DNA from: an uncultured Clostridia bacterium
Lineage (GTDB): Bacteria; Bacillota; Clostridia; Peptostreptococcales; Anaerovoracaceae
Direction: 5' to 3'
NCBI GenBank assembly: GCA_934255135.1
Contig: CAKQMV010000001.1
Location: 62,001 to 126,000, forward strand
Length of the DNA stretch: 64,000 nt
In this document: in pieces, positions 1 to 7,138 of the stretch
Numbering within the stretch: the first letter of the stretch is position 1
Layout: every line of letters starts with the position of its first letter
The notes under the pieces: generated by a model
What the model was told of the DNA's origin: nothing
Seen by the model: only the letters and a program-made list of their open reading frames with translations
The model's database searches: none
Made by a program: the position numbers and the translations under genes

Positions 1-1293
1 GCGAAGGATAAAGAAGTCAGAGATCGAATTATTGAACAAAGGGAAAAAGCTAAGCATGATGACAGAAATGCACTTTATCTAATAGAAACAAATTTGTATT
101 TGCATTGTGAATCAGGGACACTTGCAAATAGAGATGATATAAATCTTTTACTAGCATATGCTAATTGGTTGGTTGTTCTGAATGATGTAGCAGATATGTG
201 CTACTTTGCGGATAATGAAGCCTATATAGAAATAACAAATGAGTATGTTGTAGATACCTTAGCAGATGAACAAAAGGCTGAGTCGTTAGATGGGGTGCAT
301 CATAGGATATATTCATATTCAGAGGGGCTAAAGAGAGATCATGAAATAGATTGTAAATACCTTGAAAAAGTGAAGGAAACATTTAAGGAAGACATGGGGT
401 TTGCTTTCATAGACTTCATGGATATCTTATCGTATTTCAGTTATTCTTTTTCAGAGACAATAGCTAAGAAAATAGGTAACAATGTATTCAAAGTGCCTAT
501 AAAAGAAGTACTGAGAGATTTTTTGGGACAAATGAATAATGCTATCACAAAAGATACTGCAAATATTCTTTTAAACTATTTAATGGTGTCTTCCCAAAAT
601 CTCAAGACAGAAAATGGTAAGTCGGATTTTTACCTTCCAATTGGAAAAAGAAGAACAAGGGATACAAGGTTTGAATTAATGCCTCTGGTAAAAATTAATG
701 ATGATGTTATATTTTCACCTATTACTCTGGATCACTTGAAAAAGGATTGGATTAATGGAATAACGGATTTTATTTTACCATACGAAATACATCTTACCAA
801 AACAAAACAATTAATACTGGATTGGAAAAATTCATATGAGAAAAAGATTGTTTATGACATAGTGAATTTGTTTAAAGAGAAAAAATTTGATATTGTAAGG
901 CAAAATTTTGAATTAAGGAAATTAAATAAAACACATCCACAGTGGCTTGGAGATTATGATGTATTTGCTGTAGATAATAAAAACAAGTCTATTTGGATTG
1001 TAGAATGTAAAGTGATTGAAAAAGTAGCTACTTTCTACGATATGTATCGTCAACAAAATAGATTTTTCAATGAGCATAAAGAAGATGAAATGTTCCAAAG
1101 AAGAATTGATTATTTACAAGAGAATGCTGCTCAGGTTATTCAGCAACTTGGGTGCGCAGATTATGCAGAATATAAAGTAATACCATACATGTGTATGAAT
1201 AAGGTACTGATTTCAAGATATAAAAAAATAGCATTTCCTATCGTATCGTATCCAGAATTAGAGGAAATTATTTCTGGTATCATAAGGGAATAA
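1..1293 (+). CDS. PD-(D/E)XK nuclease-like protein, 5' end outside window
   Basis: The frame is open from the first base of the window, so the true start lies to the left; the TTG at 94 is only the first possible start inside the window. I do not recognise the N-terminal 250 residues. The C-terminal part has the look of a restriction-endonuclease fold: GDYDVFAVDN supplies an acidic residue, followed after a short beta hairpin by IWIVECKV, a typical D...ExK core, and then a helix rich in Gln and Arg. It ends shortly before the first phosphatase-fragment att-like site and probably belongs to the element that ends there. Its role in defence is inferred from the fold and the neighbours. Confidence 0.6.
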   Translation, partial: AKDKEVRDRIIEQREKAKHDDRNALYLIETNLYLHCESGTLANRDDINLLLAYANWLVVLNDVADMCYFADNEAYIEITNEYVVDTLADEQKAESLDGVHHRIYSYSEGLKRDHEIDCKYLEKVKETFKEDMGFAFIDFMDILSYFSYSFSETIAKKIGNNVFKVPIKEVLRDFLGQMNNAITKDTANILLNYLMVSSQNLKTENGKSDFYLPIGKRRTRDTRFELMPLVKINDDVIFSPITLDHLKKDWINGITDFILPYEIHLTKTKQLILDWKNSYEKKIVYDIVNLFKEKKFDIVRQNFELRKLNKTHPQWLGDYDVFAVDNKNKSIWIVECKVIEKVATFYDMYRQQNRFFNEHKEDEMFQRRIDYLQENAAQVIQQLGCADYAEYKVIPYMCMNKVLISRYKKIAFPIVSYPELEEIISGIIRE

Positions 1294-1386
1294 TATTTTT
1301 ACATATCAACTTATAGAAAACTGCACCCCATATCTTTATAATCGTTAAAAGGTTCAAAAACCTCGGTAGTCTGCACCCCCTAAACT

Positions 1387-1428
1387 GACTACCAATTGAC
1401 TACTACAGACTACTACACTTGGTCTCGA
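1387..1428. repeat. Arm-type-like repeats left of PTP copy 1
   Basis: GACTAC-type units occur at 1387-1392, 1398-1406 and 1408-1416, followed by GTCTCGA at 1422-1428. The same pattern, CTACTACAC(C/T) followed by GTCTCGA, recurs at 4375-4407 beside the second phosphatase fragment. They lie about 130-155 bases upstream of the ATG of fragment 1, a position typical of arm-type binding sites of tyrosine recombinases. A short inverted repeat (ACAGTTT/AAACTGT, 1454-1472) lies between them and the fragment. The function is inferred. Confidence 0.45.
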
Positions 1429-1541
1429 ATTGCCGTATTTTGCCACTTTCACTACAGTTTCCGGAAAACTGTAACTCTTGAAGAAATCCAAAAAAGTGCG
1501 TAAAATAGGGCAAAACGAAGCATTTCAGGAGGAAAAATACA

Positions 1542-1580
1542 ATGATTAAGATACTTTTCATCTGCCACGGCAATGTTTAA
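1542..1580 (+). pseudogene. PTP 5'-end fragment, copy 1 (att-like)
   Basis: An ATG with a good ribosome binding site (CAGGAGG at 1526-1532) opens a frame reading MIKILFICHGNV and then stop. This is the start of the low-molecular-weight phosphatase at 9565. Eighteen bases (1557-1574) are identical to that gene. The rest of the gene is missing. I read it as the scar of a site-specific insertion into the phosphatase gene, where the element supplied the new start codon. Confidence 0.75.
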
Positions 1581-1595
1581 GGGATGGGACGAAAA

Positions 1596-1671
1596 CCTTG
1601 AGTTTATTGGATTCTTTGGATGGAAACGCAGAATTTACACCTTTGGAAGATCGGATTGGTATAGTTAGAAT
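1596..1671 (+). repeat. 76-bp direct repeat, unit 1
   Basis: This unit matches 2223-2298 at 70 of 76 positions in direct orientation. Each unit is followed by an intrinsic-terminator-like hairpin. The unit lies just after phosphatase fragment 1. It may be a duplicated 3' gene end, because a coding-like frame (EFTPLEDRIGIVRI) is visible in both units, but I do not recognise the protein. Confidence 0.7.
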
Positions 1672-1774
1672 TGCGGGTCTTTTCCACTTTTGGTGATTTC
1701 TGAAATTACCCTTTTCAGTAGTGGTGGATATTTCAAGATGCACCTTTGTCAAAAGTGGTGATAGGCAGAATTTG

Positions 1775-1807
1775 AGCATAGATCATATATTTGGTCTATG
1801 CTTTTTT
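1775..1807 (+). terminator. Intrinsic terminator-like hairpin
   Basis: A stem of AGCATAGA (1775-1784) pairs with TCTATGCT (1793-1802), enclosing an A/T loop, and a run of six T follows at 1802-1807. It would stop transcripts coming from the left. The stretch 1672-1830 holds no gene that I can support. Confidence 0.7.
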
Positions 1808-1830
1808 CGTGCTGCCACCTCACAGATTTT

Positions 1831-1908
1831 ACATATAACAGGCACCAGGTCAATGGTGCAGCGCATCGCTACGCGACAAGCCATTGACCTGGTGCCTATG
1901 TTGTATGT
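1831..1908. repeat. Long inverted repeat (17-bp perfect stem)
   Basis: AGGCACCAGGTCAATGG at 1840-1856 is perfectly complementary to 1881-1897, with a 24-base loop. Partly matched flanks extend the structure outward to about 1831 and 1908. No T run follows, so it is not a normal terminator. It could be the end of a small mobile element, a recombination site or a structured RNA. Confidence 0.65.
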
Positions 1909-1974
1909 TAACTGCTCATAAGGGGCAGCGTGGTTTGATAATCGCAGACATCCAGCTTTGTTGAAATTTAAGTG

Positions 1975-2133
1975 TTATCGTTTATTCTTGATAGAAGAAT
2001 TTCTATTTAGTGAATAAAGTGCTCTTGTTCTAAACCTATCAAAATTCTTGTATCCACAAGCTACATCACGCACTGCCTCCGCAAAACTGATATGGCGCTC
2101 ATGTTGCACCCCTGCATTGCACTGTCCTCCATA
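1975..2133 (-). pseudogene. C-terminal relic of an ISL3-type transposase
   Basis: The minus strand has an open frame of 52 residues ending at 1975 with no start of its own; a stop lies immediately upstream at 2134-2136. Its end, VACGYKNFDRFRTRALY, resembles the C-terminal tail of ISL3-family transposases, which commonly carry a GYxNFxxFRxR segment. The assignment rests on remembered family features only. The remainder of the element is gone. Confidence 0.45.
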
Positions 2134-2222
2134 TCAGCAAAGTAAACGAAGTATATCATAGGTGGTGTTATCAGACACCCCTAAAAATCAATGTTGTCCT
2201 TGACAAGGGGTACACATCAAAG

Positions 2223-2298
2223 CCTTGATTTTATTGGGTTTCTTGGATGGAAACGTAGAATTTACACCTTTGGAAGATCGGGTTGGTATAGTTAGAAT
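2223..2298 (+). repeat. 76-bp direct repeat, unit 2
   Basis: This is the second unit of the repeat at 1596-1671, with six mismatches. The spacing between units is 627 bases and encloses the terminator, the long inverted repeat and the ISL3 relic. The arrangement fits an insertion or duplication around an ancestral single unit. Confidence 0.7.
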
Positions 2299-2301
2299 AG
2301 T

Positions 2302-2332
2302 AAAGACGTGGGATGAATCTTGCGTCTTTTTT
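2302..2332 (+). terminator. Intrinsic terminator-like hairpin
   Basis: AAAGACG (2302-2308) pairs with CGTCTTT (2323-2329), and the T run extends to 2332. It follows repeat unit 2 directly and insulates the downstream two-gene cassette from transcription on the left. Confidence 0.6.
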
Positions 2333-2429
2333 AGATTGTGTAATTACATGTTGCTTGAAAAATCAAATAACATATGATAAATTATAAATGCAACGTAAAA
2401 AGAGTCGCATTTATAAAAAGGTGATTGAT

Positions 2430-3389
2430 ATGAAAGAATTTTTGGAAAAAATATTACGGCAAAATGTAATAATGACGGAGAATAAAGAGGTATATAAAAA
2501 GCTTCCGTTAGTATATCGTGGAAGGTATGATATTTTTACAGTAGAGACGAATGGTGCGTTATGGATGGCTATTCATCCAAAAGATGATGTCGGACTTGTT
2601 ATGTTACGTAGAGACAGAGCTGGCGTAGAAAAAATGACAGGATTAAACTGTGCAATATTTCTTGATCGAACAACATTTTATATAAAGGAAAAAATGATGG
2701 AAGAAGGAATTCCTTTTGTAATAGAAGGGAAGCAGGTATTTCTCCCATTTATTGGATATTTGCTGAGTAAGGAAAATGAAAGAGAATTGGCACCAGTTCA
2801 TTTGATTTCATTTTTGACGCAAAAAATGCTCCTGATGGCTATTTATGAACGATGGAATGAAGTGAAAGTATCTGATGGAGCGAAACGAATAGGAGTGTCA
2901 ACAAAATCTGCAAGTCGGTGTTTTGATGAACTGGAATATTTAAATATTAATGTGTTGGGAATGAAAGGTAAATCGAGGGTTATCAATGTTCCGGATGACC
3001 GAAAACAGTTATGGCAGCAGATTGAGCGTGTGTTAAGAAATCCAGTGATTCGAAGATTTGTTCTGAGAGAAGATATGAAAATAGAAAAGAAAGCAGGTAT
3101 TTCTGCTTTGTGTGAGTATTCTCTTTTGTCAGATAATGTTTATCCTACTTATGCAGTAACAAAGAAAGAACTGAAAGATAGTGGAGTGAAAGTGGAAAAA
3201 CAAGTGAGTGAATTGGAAGAAATTGGTTGTGTTGTTTTGGAACTGGGATATTTTATTGATTTTTTAGGAAAAGGATTTCAAGATCCCTTGAGCGTAGTAT
3301 TGTCACTTACAGGAGAAGAGCAAGAAGAGGAACGGGTAGATATTTCTATTAATGAGATGTTGGAGGAATATGTATGGTCAAAGGATTAG
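2430..3389 (+). CDS. HTH-domain partner of an AbiEii-like toxin (putative antitoxin)
   Basis: This 319-residue protein has a central winged-helix-like segment, VSDGAKRIGVSTKSASRCFD, at about residues 160-180, consistent with DNA binding. The rest is not recognised. The next gene overlaps it by 16 bases and encodes an AbiEii-type nucleotidyltransferase, so this protein takes the antitoxin position of a type IV-like toxin-antitoxin pair. It is longer than the usual AbiEi (about 200-280 residues) and shows no obvious similarity to the AbiEi at 5148. I chose the ATG at 2430 because an AAAAGGTG Shine-Dalgarno lies 7 bases upstream; an in-frame ATG at 2388 has none. Confidence 0.6.
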   Translation: MKEFLEKILRQNVIMTENKEVYKKLPLVYRGRYDIFTVETNGALWMAIHPKDDVGLVMLRRDRAGVEKMTGLNCAIFLDRTTFYIKEKMMEEGIPFVIEGKQVFLPFIGYLLSKENERELAPVHLISFLTQKMLLMAIYERWNEVKVSDGAKRIGVSTKSASRCFDELEYLNINVLGMKGKSRVINVPDDRKQLWQQIERVLRNPVIRRFVLREDMKIEKKAGISALCEYSLLSDNVYPTYAVTKKELKDSGVKVEKQVSELEEIGCVVLELGYFIDFLGKGFQDPLSVVLSLTGEEQEEERVDISINEMLEEYVWSKD

Positions 3390-4120
3390 ATACGTTTCAG
3401 AAGTACTTTGCAGATTGTGAAGAACAGTATGTTTTAATAGGTGGTGCAGCCTGTGATATTCTGTTTGAAAGCAATGAAGTGAATTTCAGGGCTACAAGAG
3501 ATCTGGATATGGTTTTGATTGTTGAAGCATTAACTCCGGAGTTTGGAGAAAAATTTTGGAAGTTTATCGTTGATGGAAAATATAGAAACAAAGCGACAAA
3601 CGGTAGCAGCCCTCATTTTTATAGATTTGATAAGCCAGAAGACGATAACTTTCCGAAAATGATCGAATTGTTTTGTAGAAGTGATTTTAAACTAAAAGAT
3701 GCGAAAGGAATTACTCCAATTCATATTGATGATGAAGTTTCCAGTTTGTCAGCAATTCTTTTAAATGATGATTACTATAAGGCACTTCTCAATGGAAAAG
3801 AAGTGAGAAAAGGCCTTTCTGTTTTAAGACCAGAATATATCATTCTTTTTAAAGCAAAAGCGTATCTTGATTTAAAAAGGCAAAAAGACTTAGGAGAAAT
3901 AGTGGATTCCAGTGACATAAAGAAGCATAAGAAAGATGTTTTGCGTATTGCTTCGGAGCTTATGCTTGAAAAAGTAGAAGAATTGCCGATAGCAGTAGAT
4001 GCCGATATACATAGCTTTATTGACCTGTTGGAGCTGGAACCATTTGATCAAAATTCATTGAAAAGATTTGGGCTGAAAAATGAGGATGTTGTAGAAGTTT
4101 TGAAGCAAGTATTCGGATAA
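3374..4120 (+). CDS. AbiEii/AbiGii-type nucleotidyltransferase toxin
   Basis: This 248-residue protein starts with the nucleotidyltransferase core seen in AbiEii/DUF1814 proteins. IGGAACDIL at about residues 22-30 takes the place of the GG/GS motif, and RATRDLDMVL at about 39-48 carries the paired metal-binding aspartates. AbiEii-type toxins are nucleotidyltransferases, several of which modify tRNA ends and block translation during phage infection. The specific substrate here is unknown. The gene overlaps the HTH gene by 16 bases, which points to translational coupling. The neighbourhood between two dead phosphatase fragments marks it as mobile cargo. Confidence 0.75.
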   Translation: MVKGLDTFQKYFADCEEQYVLIGGAACDILFESNEVNFRATRDLDMVLIVEALTPEFGEKFWKFIVDGKYRNKATNGSSPHFYRFDKPEDDNFPKMIELFCRSDFKLKDAKGITPIHIDDEVSSLSAILLNDDYYKALLNGKEVRKGLSVLRPEYIILFKAKAYLDLKRQKDLGEIVDSSDIKKHKKDVLRIASELMLEKVEELPIAVDADIHSFIDLLELEPFDQNSLKRFGLKNEDVVEVLKQVFG

Positions 4121-4281
4121 AAATGTGATGTGTTATACAGTTAATTTTTAACCCATTTTTACACCTTTTGCGGACGATATTATGCGAAAATAAACCAGGT
4201 TATGCCAGAAAGCAAAAATTTACAAAGGCTTACAAAGCCCAAATTACCAAGAAAAACTAAGAACTGCGAGGTTATGCAACA
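4121..4281. other. Gene-free stretch with short tandem repeats before PTP copy 2
   Basis: No gene is visible. TTACAAAGGC and TTACAAAGCC stand in tandem around 4219-4240, and AGGTTATGC occurs twice (near 4197 and 4269). These could be arm or core sites of a recombinase for the element on the left, different from the CTACTAC type. This is speculative. Confidence 0.3.
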
Positions 4282-4332
4282 ATGATAAAAGTAATATTCA
4301 TCTGCCACGGCAATATTTGCAGAAATCTCTAA
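4282..4332 (+). pseudogene. PTP 5'-end fragment, copy 2 (att-like)
   Basis: ATG opens a frame reading MIKVIFICHGNICRNL and then stop, again the start of the phosphatase at 9565 including the catalytic CHGNICR loop. Twenty-eight bases (4296-4323) are identical to 9579-9606, after which the sequences diverge. The ribosome binding site is poor here (GAGG with wrong spacing), unlike copies 1 and 3. I read it as the left junction of the 5.3-kb segment that ends at 9565. Confidence 0.75.
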
Positions 4333-4374
4333 AATCCCCTGTAATATCAAGGTTTTTCAGGCTTGAAGGTAGTG

Positions 4375-4407
4375 CTACTACACCACTACTACACCAGTGA
4401 GTCTCGA
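4375..4407. repeat. Arm-type-like repeats right of PTP copy 2
   Basis: The decamer CTACTACACC occurs at 4375-4384 and again at 4386-4395, followed by GTCTCGA at 4401-4407. The same combination is found at 1398-1428. Here the repeats are to the right of the phosphatase fragment, so they lie inside the 4.3-9.6 kb segment. Confidence 0.5.
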
Positions 4408-4440
4408 TGTGACAAAAATTTTGAAATCGAGGTCAAGTTT

Positions 4441-4809
4441 ATGGAAAACGAAAAGAGTATCAACAATATAGACTATGTGCTGGTTGGAGATTACTATATC
4501 CCGGATCTGAAGCTGCCCCATGAGGAACGTCCCATCGGAAAATATGGGCGGATGCACCGAGAGTATCTGAAGGAGTACAATCCAATGATGTTCAATGATT
4601 TGGTTCTGGACGGCCAGCTCTGGACTTACCTTGCCGATCTGAACGAGCAGGCACAGGAGCGTTTGTCCCTGATTGTTGAGCAGATGAAGGTCGCTGAGGG
4701 CGTGACTGAGGAACTGAAAGCCGGTGACCAGATGGCATGGGTCAGAGCTATGAATAGCATCCGCAACCGGGCAGAAGAGATTGTGTTGAACGAAATCGTA
4801 TATAGATAA
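4441..4809 (+). CDS. tnpV: TnpV-like transposon protein
   Basis: This 122-residue protein matches the small TnpV proteins known from Tn4451/Tn4453-type mobilisable transposons and many clostridial elements: a YxxxGDYYIPDLKLP start, then RPIGKYGRMHREYLKEY, then LWTYLADLNEQAQER and a helical end. Their exact role is unknown. The ATG at 4441 fits the family start; an upstream extension to 4363 runs through the CTACTACACC repeats and is unlikely. The gene is visibly G+C-richer than its neighbours, a sign of transfer. A decayed second copy lies at 6890-6976. Confidence 0.75.
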   Translation: MENEKSINNIDYVLVGDYYIPDLKLPHEERPIGKYGRMHREYLKEYNPMMFNDLVLDGQLWTYLADLNEQAQERLSLIVEQMKVAEGVTEELKAGDQMAWVRAMNSIRNRAEEIVLNEIVYR

Positions 4810-4815
4810 CACCTT

Positions 4816-4844
4816 GCCGGACTTCATTTTCGATGGAGTCCGGC
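4816..4844 (+). terminator. Hairpin after tnpV
   Basis: GCCGGACTTCAT (4816-4827) pairs with ATGGAGTCCGGC (4833-4844) through 12 positions including one G-T pair, with a 5-base loop. No long T run follows, so the terminator call is moderate. Confidence 0.55.
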
Positions 4845-4845
4845 T

Positions 4846-5013
4846 TCCTATATCCAGAAGCAGTATTTCCTTTTTCGGCAAAAAAAGCAGAAACCGAGCT
4901 TTAAACGCGTTGATGTTTTTGCCGATGATGTGATTGAAACAGCAAATCACTTCCGTTGCATTGACATGATCATTGCTCATGCAAAAGCAGCTTTGACGGA
5001 GAAGCGCATTTGA
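4846..5013 (+). pseudogene. Possible Fic-like N-terminal relic
   Basis: A start-less frame ends at 5013 and contains VIETANHFRCIDMIIAHAKA followed by ALTEK. This resembles the helical region ahead of the catalytic loop in Fic-domain proteins, where NHFRxxDxxxxxxKxxLTE is common. The HPFxDGNGR catalytic motif is absent because the frame stops. This is a weak assignment from memory. Confidence 0.35.
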
Positions 5014-5058
5014 TTTAAAATTTCATACACAGAAATTATAAAATTGTGCGTGAAATTA

Positions 5059-5086
5059 TTGATTAATTCAATTTGAATGATATAAT
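5059..5086 (+). promoter_or_regulatory. Promoter with embedded palindrome upstream of abiEi-like gene
   Basis: TTGATT (5059-5064) and TATAAT (5081-5086) are separated by 16 bases. The spacer contains ATTCAATTTGAAT (5066-5078), a 6-bp inverted repeat around one base. AbiEi proteins are known to repress their own promoters by binding inverted repeats, so this palindrome is a good operator candidate. That assignment is inferred. Confidence 0.6.
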
Positions 5087-5147
5087 AAAATATAAGCACA
5101 AAAATGGATTGAGTGTGTGTGGTTTTTAATAAAAAGTTGGTGAATAC

Positions 5148-5753
5148 GTGGATAAGAAAACTCTTTCAAAACAGGTAATTATAGAAAAGGGCGGTATTGC
5201 AAAAACATCAGATTTTGTTGCGGCTGGCATACCCGCTGTTGACATTGTGAATCTTTGTAACACCGGATACCTTGAACGCATTCGACACGGATACTATCAA
5301 CTTGCCGATGGGAACACATCTTCTGAAGAACAGCTTATTGCAACATTGATCCCAAAGGCAATTATTTGTGTGGAATCGGCTCTTTTTCATTATGGCTATA
5401 GTGACTTTGCACCTCGGAAATGGTCGATTGCTGTACCAAGATCTATGTCTCGGACAAAACTGAAAGTAGATGCACTGGCTTTGCAAACGTATTATGTTCA
5501 ACCAGAAATATATGAACTGGGGAGAGTAGCGGATGATTTTTCCGGGGTTAAGCTCTCCATATATGATCGAGAGCGTACGATTTGTGATTGCTTCAAATAT
5601 CGTTCAAGGCTTGATCATGAAATATTTAGTAAGGCATTGAATGCTTATGCAAAGGATGAGAAGAAGAATCTGCAAAATCTTTCCATATATGCAAAAAAGC
5701 TAAGGGTGTACAAGAAGGTCAACGAATTGATGTCGGTGCTGCTGGATGGCTGA
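5148..5753 (+). CDS. AbiEi-family antitoxin-like protein without adjacent AbiEii
   Basis: This 201-residue protein has the AbiEi layout: an N-terminal winged helix (residues 1-50; GGIAKTSDFVAAGI, then YLERIRHGYYQL) followed by the domain with ESALFHYGYSD and YDRERTICDCF, both typical of the family. AbiEi represses its operon and neutralises the AbiEii nucleotidyltransferase. Here no AbiEii gene follows; the next gene, 110 bases on, encodes a YhcG-type nuclease. Translation starts at GTG 5148. The only AbiEii-like gene in the window (3374) already has its own partner. It could be an orphan regulator or part of an unusual pair. Confidence 0.75.
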   Translation: MDKKTLSKQVIIEKGGIAKTSDFVAAGIPAVDIVNLCNTGYLERIRHGYYQLADGNTSSEEQLIATLIPKAIICVESALFHYGYSDFAPRKWSIAVPRSMSRTKLKVDALALQTYYVQPEIYELGRVADDFSGVKLSIYDRERTICDCFKYRSRLDHEIFSKALNAYAKDEKKNLQNLSIYAKKLRVYKKVNELMSVLLDG

Positions 5754-5863
5754 TATTGTTGTATCTGTGCTCATGTGGTTACCTGAATTATTTAAAAATT
5801 GTATATGAGCATCTTATATAGAGAAAATAATGATAGGAATTATGTGAAAGCGAGGCGATGAGT

Positions 5864-6868
5864 ATGTTAATGAATACGGCTGAGTATCTTTCCATTATTG
5901 AAAATATTAAGAGTGAAATTACTGCGGCACAATATCGTGCGGCAGTTCATGTGAATGCAGATATGTTGCTTCTCTATTATGATATTGGTTGCGTAATCAA
6001 TGAACATAAATCATGGGGAAACAAGTTTATTGATAACCTTGCATCAGATATTCGGATTGCTTTTCCAGAAAGCAAAGGATATTCTGTTCGTAATTTGAAG
6101 TATATGGCAAAATTCGCAGAGATTTATCCAGACCGAGAATTTGTGCAACAGGTTGTTGCACAAATTCCATGGGGTCACAATATAGTTCTTCTGGATAAGG
6201 TCGCTGATATGGATGAACGCAAATGGTATATTAAAAAGTCAGCGGAAAACGGCTGGTCTCGAAATGTTCTTGTCCATCAGATTGAAAGCAACTTGTATCA
6301 GAGACAGGTTCTGGCAGATAAAGTTACAAATTTTGATCACCGCTTACCGTCTCCGCAAAGTGAACTTGCAGCGCAGACAATGAAAGATCCATATGTATTT
6401 GATTTTATTCCTTTCCGGGAGGATATGCTCGAACGGGATATCGAGCAAGCACTTGTTAGGGATGTCACAAAGCTCCTTCTGGAGCTTGGAACGGGGTTTG
6501 CTTTTTTGGGAAATCAGTATCACCTGAATGTGGGCGGCGATGATTTTTACATTGATTTGTTGTTCTACAACCTGAATCTTCGCTGTTATGTAGTTATCGA
6601 ATTGAAAACCGGTGACTTCAAGCCGGAATATGCCGGTCAGTTAAACTTTTATCTGTCAGCCGTGGACGGCATTTTGAAGAAAGAGCAGGATAATCCGTCC
6701 ATTGGTTTGCTTCTGTGCAAAAGCAAAAATAATGTGGTCGCAGAATATTCACTCAAGGATATTTCAAAGCCGATTGGGGTAAGCGAATATAAAATAACCA
6801 GTAGTCTGCCGGATGCTCTGGAAAAGCAACTGCCATCTGTTGAAGATATTCAGAAACGAATTAAATGA
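5864..6868 (+). CDS. YhcG/DUF1016-type PD-(D/E)XK nuclease
   Basis: This 334-residue protein has the two-part YhcG architecture. The N-terminal helical DUF1016 domain (about 1-165) contains YDIGCVINEH, SVRNLKYMAKFAEIYP and IPWGHNIVLLDK. The C-terminal nuclease domain contains DFYIDLLFYNLNLRCYVVIE followed by LKTG, giving the D...ExK active site, and AGQLNFYLSAVD. Family members accompany restriction-modification and defence loci; the precise activity is not established. I chose ATG 5864 over 5858 because GAGGCG then sits at normal distance. It may share a transcript with the upstream abiEi-like gene. Confidence 0.8.
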   Translation: MLMNTAEYLSIIENIKSEITAAQYRAAVHVNADMLLLYYDIGCVINEHKSWGNKFIDNLASDIRIAFPESKGYSVRNLKYMAKFAEIYPDREFVQQVVAQIPWGHNIVLLDKVADMDERKWYIKKSAENGWSRNVLVHQIESNLYQRQVLADKVTNFDHRLPSPQSELAAQTMKDPYVFDFIPFREDMLERDIEQALVRDVTKLLLELGTGFAFLGNQYHLNVGGDDFYIDLLFYNLNLRCYVVIELKTGDFKPEYAGQLNFYLSAVDGILKKEQDNPSIGLLLCKSKNNVVAEYSLKDISKPIGVSEYKITSSLPDALEKQLPSVEDIQKRIK

Positions 6869-6889
6869 GTTACTAGCTAAATTATCAGA

Positions 6890-7105
6890 CTCTGGACTTA
6901 CCTTTCCGATTTGAACGAGCGGGCCATAGGAGAAGATTTTGATTGTGCAATGGAACTTTTGGAGGATATCTCGTAGAAAATTGAACAAAAGAAGAAACCT
7001 AATTTACTGAAAGTTGCATTTGTAGGACTGAAAGATTTTGCTGTTTCAGTGGGTGCTGAAGTAACAAGAGCTTTAATCGTTGTAAAAATGCAAGGATTGT
7101 TTTAA
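6890..7105 (+). pseudogene. Decayed tnpV fragment and unidentified C-terminal relic
   Basis: LWTYLSDLNERA at the start repeats LWTYLADLNEQA of the tnpV gene at 4441, then the frame leaves the family and stops at 6976. The same frame continues past the stop with a second relic ending MQGLF at 7105, of unknown origin. A second tnpV piece on the far side of the AbiEi-nuclease pair suggests that the pair was inserted into, or duplicated with, a tnpV-bearing element. Confidence 0.6.
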
Positions 7106-7138
7106 TAGTATTTTTAAGACAAAAGAAAGGGTACCTAT

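Noticed and set aside
1721..1921. Rightward 66-codon frame
   Set aside because: It runs through a terminator and a long hairpin, has no ribosome binding site and no protein character.
1387..4395. CTACTAC repeats as a CRISPR array
   Set aside because: The units are 6-10 bases, adjacent, and too few; there are no regular spacers and no cas genes.
4378..4980. Leftward 200-codon frame
   Set aside because: It is the antisense shadow of tnpV and the Fic-like relic. The rightward frame has the recognisable family motifs.
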